Assembly: GCA_963693085.1 (NCBI GenBank)
Contig: OY856410.1
Span: 560,035,906 to 560,099,905, forward strand
Origin: Alisma plantago-aquatica
Lineage: Eukaryota; Streptophyta; Magnoliopsida; Alismatales; Alismataceae
Length of the DNA stretch: 64,000 bases
Direction: 5' to 3'
This document shows positions 58,046 through 64,000 of the stretch, one piece after another; positions within the stretch are counted from its first letter, which is position 1; each line of letters opens with the position of its first letter. Both the position numbers and the translations under genes were made by a program. Under the pieces are notes generated by a model. The model made no database searches, was not told the DNA's origin, and was given only the letters and a program-made list of their open reading frames with translations.

Positions 58046-58184
58046 GCACTATATCTCTTTGGTAAGCATAGTGCAAGTGAGTGATGTATCTCTTTGGTAA
58101 ACAGATCACATGTACAATGATCTATCTCTTTGGTAAGCAGATCATGAGGCCTGGATGCATCTATCCCATTGGTAGGCAGATGCA
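58046..58184. repeat. Four stem-loops with shared 15-base loop, 5' LTR of D
   Basis: 58046-58074 (GCACTAT/ATAGTGC), 58081-58109 (GTGATGT/AGATCAC with one mismatched pair), 58117-58145 (ATGATCT/AGATCAT) and 58156-58184 (TGCATCT/AGATGCA). Each has a 7-bp stem and a 15-base loop, ATCTCTTTGGTAAGC in the first and third, with one change in the second and four in the fourth (ATCCCATTGGTAGGC). Start spacings are 35, 36 and 39 bp. Confidence 0.93.
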
Positions 58185-58326
58185 CAAGCATATAATGGAA
58201 AATGAGCTTAAAATATGTGTTCTCTTTTGTTAATGAATATCTTTGTGCAAGTACACACTTTTCTTATATTTCTTTAATACTGCCAAGTATTAGTTTTATC
58301 TTATTGCCAAGATATTTTGAGAGGTA

Positions 58327-58332
58327 AATAAA
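58327..58332 (+). terminator. LTR polyadenylation signal AATAAA
   Basis: It is 18 bases before a strong hairpin, an arrangement like the polyadenylation hairpins of some retroviral R regions. Confidence 0.55.
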
Positions 58333-58349
58333 AGACACGTAGGCGTACT

Positions 58350-58377
58350 CAGTACAATATTCTTGAATATTGTGCTG
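58350..58377. other. Strong 13-bp hairpin with an outer ACACGT/ACGTGT helix
   Basis: CAGTACAATATTC-TT-GAATATTGTGCTG pairs along 13 positions with one T-G wobble. An outer ACACGT (58335-58340) can pair with ACGTGT (58378-58383). The same structure is at 63649-63676 in the second LTR. Confidence 0.85.
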
Positions 58378-58774
58378 ACGTGTACCACATGTAATTTTTT
58401 GTTTAGGTTGTGGTTATGCTCATGAAGATCCAGGATAGAGAGAGTTGTGTAGAGAGCTGATGTACAGGTGGACCTGTTGTCTTAAGATCCTGTAGTTTAG
58501 AGGTAGTACATGTATATGTATAAGTTTGCTGTTCAATATGTAATATCAAATGTTGTAACAATTCATGTTGTAATTATATGTTGAATGGTGAACATGTGTG
58601 TATGGTTTTATTATTGTTCATGTACATGTGCTACTGTGTTTCCTTCTGACTCCCTTGATTTTCTCTTTCTTAGCCTAGTGTGGGATGTTTAAATTGGGAT
58701 TCTCATTGAGGTGAGGTTTCAATTTGGACGTCACACATCAGATTAAGTTTTACAAAATCCGGGGACGTCACAGG

Positions 58775-58786
58775 TGGTATTAGAGC
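58775..58786 (+). other. Primer-binding site of element D, tRNA-Met type
   Basis: TGGTATTAGAGC equals the initiator-Met-tRNA primer site TGGTATCAGAGC with one C-to-T change. Confidence 0.85.
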
Positions 58787-60919
58787 ATGAACAATAGCAA
58801 AGCATGACATTTGCTCATTATGCAACTTAAAACTAAAGAACCTTGAACCTTAATAATCTTTAGGGTTAGATTCATTGTCTTTTAGAGACTAGATCTGACC
58901 TAGCCTCTAGGTTAGAACCTAGATGTCCGAGAACTAGGTCTAGACTGGTGCTTGTTGAGTAGCAAGTCCTTAGATGTCATTCTTTCCTTGTAGTGCAGTG
59001 GTATGGGACGTTGCACTATTTGGAAATGACGTGCATCTAGGGAAGAGAAACCCTAGACATATTGCACACGTTGTCTAGAGTAGCTACACTAGTCTACCCC
59101 TTGTTCTCACCCTTTTCACTAGTTTTATGACACTGTACTCTCTACTATGTGTGGGGCACTTGTTTTCAGGATTTAGTTTTTGATTCCAATCGGATCGAAC
59201 CGTGATAGTTTTCTATGACGTTTGTTTTATCGGAGAAAAACTATATAATATTTTATTATGTATATGTAAATACAAAAATGTGTCCCCACATATGTACGAG
59301 TAGGAGGTGGTCATGCAACCTAAGTGAAAGTGAATGACATCAGTCTAGAAGAGAGAGTAGTTCTAGATTATATGTCTAGAGCCTTGTTGGAATATATATG
59401 ATAGATGGAATATACAAAATAAGCTTTAATGTAAGTCTTATATAGATGACATAAGATGGTTATGATGATTTATGTTTGTCTTTGATGACTTAAGTTCTGT
59501 TTGTGGATTTGAGATAAGTTTTGATGATGCAAGTATGAGTTCTTTATGAAATGAGATATGATAAGTTAAAACAAGGTTGTGAGTCAGCATGAGCCTCAAG
59601 CTCTTTTACAAAGGAGGACCTCTAGTGTTAGGACCAGTGTTAGGGTTAACTCCAAAGTGAGTGAGACCCACAAGGAGAAGGTTAGAGAACCTAAACTCCA
59701 AGATATGAGAATTCTGAGATATGTGATATGATATGTCCTAAACTAGAATACTCCTGAGTGATTGAGTTGAGTCACTCTATGCATGATTCCTATAGTTTGT
59801 TGAACCCTAGATGTCTTTGGGAGTGCCAAACCCTAGAGTCAGAGAGAGGCTGGTTATGTATGCATATGTGAATAAGGAAATATGAGTGCCTACCATCTGG
59901 GTGAGGGAGAGAGAGTCCCAAGACCCTGGAGGGGGTAGCTATGTTAGTTTCTCTAAAGCCTCATGCTCGGGTTGGTGGTTTCCCACATAAGAATCTAGTG
60001 GTGTATATATGAGAGTTTTGGGTAAAGATGTTTCATGGGTAGAGATCTATGATAGTATATCATAGCATGTTTTGGATGTGCTTATGTGGCTAGACTTGTG
60101 AAGCTATCACTAGTGCCAATGAGGTAGACTTGTTAACCCTAGACAGAGAGGAAAGATAAGTATATGTATATGAGATACTTAAAGAGTTGAGTTAGCTCAG
60201 AGAGTCTGAGTATGGACCTACCCCCATGTTATGGGTCAAGGAGAACCTCAGTTGGACTGGATAAAGTTTTGATATATGTTTGATAAGCCACTCACATAAG
60301 TTTGTTTGGCACAACCACGGTATAACAAAGATAAAAATGTAATATGATCTCGAGACATGATGTATAGGCATGATATGATGGAAACCTAGAGATGGTTTAA
60401 TAGATATCAATGCATAAATGGCTAACCATAATTATGAATAACGATGATAATATGATATTGTTGGTTAATCTATTGATGAAATCACTAGTGAATGATGCAA
60501 TTTATTATGAACAATGAAATAAGATCATATGAATGAAATATGTTACATGAGGTGTTAATCTTAGTGCTTAATTAAGATGAAAAATATAATTTGATAGTTA
60601 GCACAACATAACGTTTATGACACCTTAATATGAACTAGATGGATAAAGTGGTTTAATTATAGTTAACTCCCTCCTATAAGGCATATGTTAATGATAATCT
60701 TGTTCTAACAATTTTCTCAATAAGATGTTGATGAAACTTTGACATATGGTATAACTTCAGTTATCTCCTTGAGAACATGGTAATATGATATGGGAACCCT
60801 AATTCATGGGCAAAAATAAATATGCAATCCTAACATATGGATGAAGATGTTTAGGTTTTCCCTGGAAGTATGGGTATGGTTTACTTTCGAGGACAAAAGT
60901 TCTTTTAAGATGTATATGA
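58787..60919 (+). other. Internal region of element D, non-coding
   Basis: 2.1 kb with no gag, protease, RT or integrase motif in any frame that I can see; the frames present are short. It ends in a chromovirus-type tract (TTTCGAGGACAAAAGTTCTT at 60873). Such elements must use enzymes from an autonomous relative. Confidence 0.75.
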
Positions 60920-63900
60920 TGTGACAAAGTGGGTTTTCTAGCTTAATTTCGAGGACGAAATATCTTTTAAGGTGTGTAGGATGTGATGGAGTGGACTTTT
61001 GGAATCCTAAAATATCCAATGTCTTAAGTGAAAGCATAAGTATGAGTTAGATTGAGGGTCCCGAGCCCTTGACAAAATAGGTTTGTTGATTGATGTTAAT
61101 ACCATCCTTAATTCATGCTTTTCGAGGAATTTAATTGAATGGTCTAATAGCTTAGTTTTGTCACCAAATTTGAGTAGAACGTATCTTGAGGTGTACTAAA
61201 GCTATGGTTAAAATTTGGTGGCAATCAGAGCATCCTAGAGAGAGTTATTAAGGTTTGAATTTTTGTGAAATAATGCACTTTTTGGTGTTTAATAGACCTA
61301 AGATTATGGTCTTAATCAGTGTCACACACCCCTTTGGTTAAGGGTGGGATGAGAGGATAGATCATGGCCGTTTGAAGCAAATCGAGTGGCTGGAACCTTT
61401 ATTTTGAGTCAGTCACGGATTTGCCTTGATGGGCGTTGATGCTGACCCTTAGATGTGAGATCAAGGGTTTCTGGTTCATCCCTAACCTTGTGGTCAAAGC
61501 ATGATGGGAGAACCGTTTCTCTTGTGACTTCCCCTCCCACTACTCTCTGAGATCATGGGGAGAGAGGGAAGTTTGAGCCAGTAGTTGATCTCGGCTCATC
61601 CCAACTAGTACTCTGACCCTTCACATACTCTCTTTAACCAAGCGAGCACAGAGAATGAGCTCTCCCGTTCTCTGTCTTCTCCACCAAAACTGCAGGTGGT
61701 GGCCATGAGTAGAGAATGGAGCTAGAGTGGGTGACAACTGGAGCTAAGAACGGCTGAAGCAAGCATGAGCTCAGGGGAGTCCAACCCTGCGGTTTGGGTG
61801 GACTATCGTGGTGGTTTTGAGGGTAGCCTAAGGGCACCTTGCTTCCAGATGAAGATGGATCTCGGGGACCCTGCACTCTCGTCTCCACCATGGACAATGG
61901 CCGCGGGTGAGTTTCTGGAGGCTTCGAGTTTGCTTCCACATCTTCAATCATGCACGAGGATGGACTGGGGTGGTTTTCCCCTTTTTGTTCTGCCATGGCA
62001 GCAACCAGCGGTGGCGACCTACGTGAGCTCACAAGGAGGAGCATCAGGCAGAAGGGAGACCGGCCGACGACGTCGAGGGAGAGAGGACGAAGCTAATGGA
62101 AGTTAATCCTTTCACGAGGAGCTCTGGCAGATGGCTAATCGCACATCGGAGTTTGGCTTTGTGGCGGCACACATACGTCGTCTTGCCCTGAGAACACGAA
62201 CGCGTGGGCGTAGAAAGGAGAAGGAGCGAACCAGCTTCGACCCAACTAATCCCAGAGCTGGACCGGACCCCATCTTCAATCAGATCGGATGAACCAGCCA
62301 AACCATGACTCAACCCAGGAAGCAACTAAAGAGCCAAGCGCCCTATTAGAGGACATGTGCCGGCGGCCAATTGGCCACAAAATGTAAAATATTTATAAAT
62401 ACTTAGATCTTAGATAATTCATAGAAATTATCTTGATGACCAGAAAAATGCAAATAAGGTACCAAACTTCTCAGAAAAATGCATAGAACAAGATGTAACA
62501 ATAATATCAGGCTTTTTATGATTAAATATCAACAATATCATGTAAGATATGTAATGCTTGTTTAATGGACAATAAATATCAAATGATGTTATAAAATTTT
62601 GAGAACATGTCAGTAAATACATATTCATTCTTATAATCCATCTGATATCAGTAATTATTTTATTGATGTATGGAATCATGTAATTTGCTTAATATGGCTA
62701 ATTAGGGCTTATAACCCTAAATAAAATGTATTAAATACATACATGCTCAATAAATGATGAAATTTACAAAGTAATTTCATATCAATAATCTGAATCTAAT
62801 ATGTAAATCAGATATCTGTTAGATGCATATAATTAATGTTATATGAAGTTGACCTTTAATACATGGTTTAAAACCCTAATCTAGGTTAATGTTGTAACCT
62901 AGGGTTAATTAATGCTATGGAAGATAATGATCAAATTATGTATCTTAATCTGTAATATAAGATCAGTAATATAAATCCCACATAAGGATGAAGATAAGAC
63001 AAGTAATGATGAGAATGAGATATGCTAAACCCTAATGGATATAATTAGGGTTAAGATGAGATGTAAGATGATGAGAACCTGATGATAGTATGTGATCTTG
63101 TCTTGATCAGGTTTAACAAAGATATAGTTGACATCAGGAATATGTGATTAGGATATCTGTGATCAAGGTACACCATTACCTCTTACTTGGCTTATTATAA
63201 AATATGATTGTGTTATATGAGTAGTAAAATACTTGGCATATGGTATTGGATGAAACGATTGCTCTTGTATGATATGTTTCCTGATTTTCCGTACTTATGG
63301 CTATGAACACATGAAACATAATATATTTGTTCCATTATATGAAAGCACTATATCTCTTTGGTAAGCATAGTGCAAGTGAGTGATGTATCTCTTTGGTAAG
63401 CAGATCACATGTACAATGATCTATCTCTTTGGTAAGCAGATCATGAGGCCTGGATGCATCTATCCCATTGGTAGGCAAATGCACAAGCATATAATGGAAA
63501 ATGAGCTTAAAATATGTGTTCTCTTTTGTTAATGAATATCTTTGCGCAAGTACACGATTTTCTTATATTTCTTTAATGCTTCCAAGTATTAGTTTTATCT
63601 TATTGCCAAGATATGATGAGAGGTAAATAAAAGACACGTAGGCGTACTCAGTACAATATTCTTGAATATTGTGCTGACGTGTACCGCATGTAATTTTTTG
63701 TTTAGGTTGTGGTTATGCTCATGAAGATCCAGGATAGAGAGAGTTGTGTAGAGAGCTGATGTACAGGTGGACCTGTTGTCTTAAGATCCTGTAGTTTAGA
63801 GGTAGTACATGTATATGTATAAGTTTGCTGTTCAATATGTAATATAAAATGTTGTAACAATTCATGTTGTAATTATATGTTGAATGGTGAACATGTGTGT

Positions 63901-64000
63901 ATGGTTTTATTATTGTTCATGTACATGTGCTACTGTGTTTCCTTCTGACTCCCTTGATTTTCTCTTTCTTATCCTAGTGTGGGATGTTTAAATTGGGATT
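60920..64000 (+). repeat. 3' LTR of element D, truncated by the window end
   Basis: It matches 55621-58701 without a net gap. About 71 bases remain outside the window. The stem-loop array is at 63345-63483, AATAAA at 63626 and the hairpin at 63649. In the fourth stem-loop, one arm has changed (AGATGCA to AAATGCA), breaking one pair. Confidence 0.9.

Larger units (their letters stand above)
55621..58772 (+). repeat. 5' LTR of element D, 3152 bp
   Basis: It runs TGTGA...TCACA. The left edge is set by where similarity to the second copy stops exactly (55620/55621 against 60919/60920), and the right edge by the primer site two bases later. Contents: a second LTR-start-like block at 55647-55690, a GC-rich island (56330-57060), an array of four stem-loops (58046-58184), AATAAA (58327) and a 13-bp hairpin (58350-58377). 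Frames of 136 and 93 codons on the minus strand at 56335-57026 are open in both LTRs but show no domain. Confidence 0.88.
55621..64000 (+). mobile_element. Large non-autonomous LTR element D (LARD-type), right end outside
   Basis: Two direct repeats (55621-58772 and 60920-64000) are offset by exactly 5299 bases with no net gap over about 3.08 kb. The internal part is only 2147 bp and has no gag-pol. The GAGGACGAAAT-TCTTTTAAG endings, a tRNA-Met-type primer site and the LTR layout relate it to Tekay/Del chromoviruses such as element E. In the first 660 bp I counted 14 differences between LTRs (about 2%), suggesting a fairly recent insertion. Confidence 0.88.

Noticed and set aside
58046..58184. 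CRISPR-like or simple tandem repeat
   Set aside because: The repeated part is the loop, the flanks are paired and variable, and the genome is a plant nucleus.

Overview
The window is a block of nuclear, gene-poor plant chromatin made almost entirely of transposable elements in different states of decay. I found no intact host gene. The element set (Sirevirus-like Ty1/copia, Athila-like and Tekay/Del-like Ty3/gypsy, L1-type LINEs, a tRNA-derived SINE, MITE-like foldbacks) points to a flowering plant with a repeat-rich genome. I cannot name the species.

Layout. 1-6604: 3' four-fifths of a copia element (Gag with one stop, intact Pol, 1.42 kb 3' LTR). 6605-7320: two 271-bp direct repeats. About 7500-16275: Athila-like element A (decayed LTR, PBS, gag-pol and an envelope-position ORF). 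16276-22500: Tekay/Del-like element E on the minus strand, with a large RT-to-integrase deletion. 23082-27194: a MITE-like element carrying an L1 LINE in its right end. 28783-29929: a retroposon bounded by perfect 19-bp duplications. 30000-34070: AT-rich sequence with an (AT)43 tract, a Lys/Glu-rich exon-like fragment and a 21-bp phased repeat. 34071-37513: compound microsatellites, two foldback elements and a minus-strand L1 ORF1. 37540-45235+: Athila-like element B, broken by a 5'-truncated L1 with 14-bp duplications. 45960-52790: a third Athila-like element, C, with a SINE in its LTR. 52791-55100: minus-strand LTR sequence. 55621-64000: element D, with two LTRs of about 3.15 kb around a 2.15-kb internal region that lacks gag-pol (LARD-type). 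The window stops about 71 bases before the end of its 3' LTR.

The most interesting signal is not a gene. Nearly every LTR-element family here carries, in non-coding sequence, an array of short palindromes or stem-loops spaced at about 21-22, 30-31 or 35-39 bp. In D and E the loops are almost constant while the stems change on both sides and remain paired. Several arrays lie just upstream of a TATA box, and one fills the gag-pol gap of the copia element. Sireviruses are, as I recall, known for palindromes and multiple polypurine tracts; I do not know of a description of the constant-loop, variable-stem arrays in the Tekay-like elements.

The nesting can be read directly from target duplications: L1 in MITE, L1 in element B, SINE in the LTR of C (with a SINE-free relative at 53301-53340), and a retroposon with 19-bp duplications. 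All boundaries and comparisons were made by eye.
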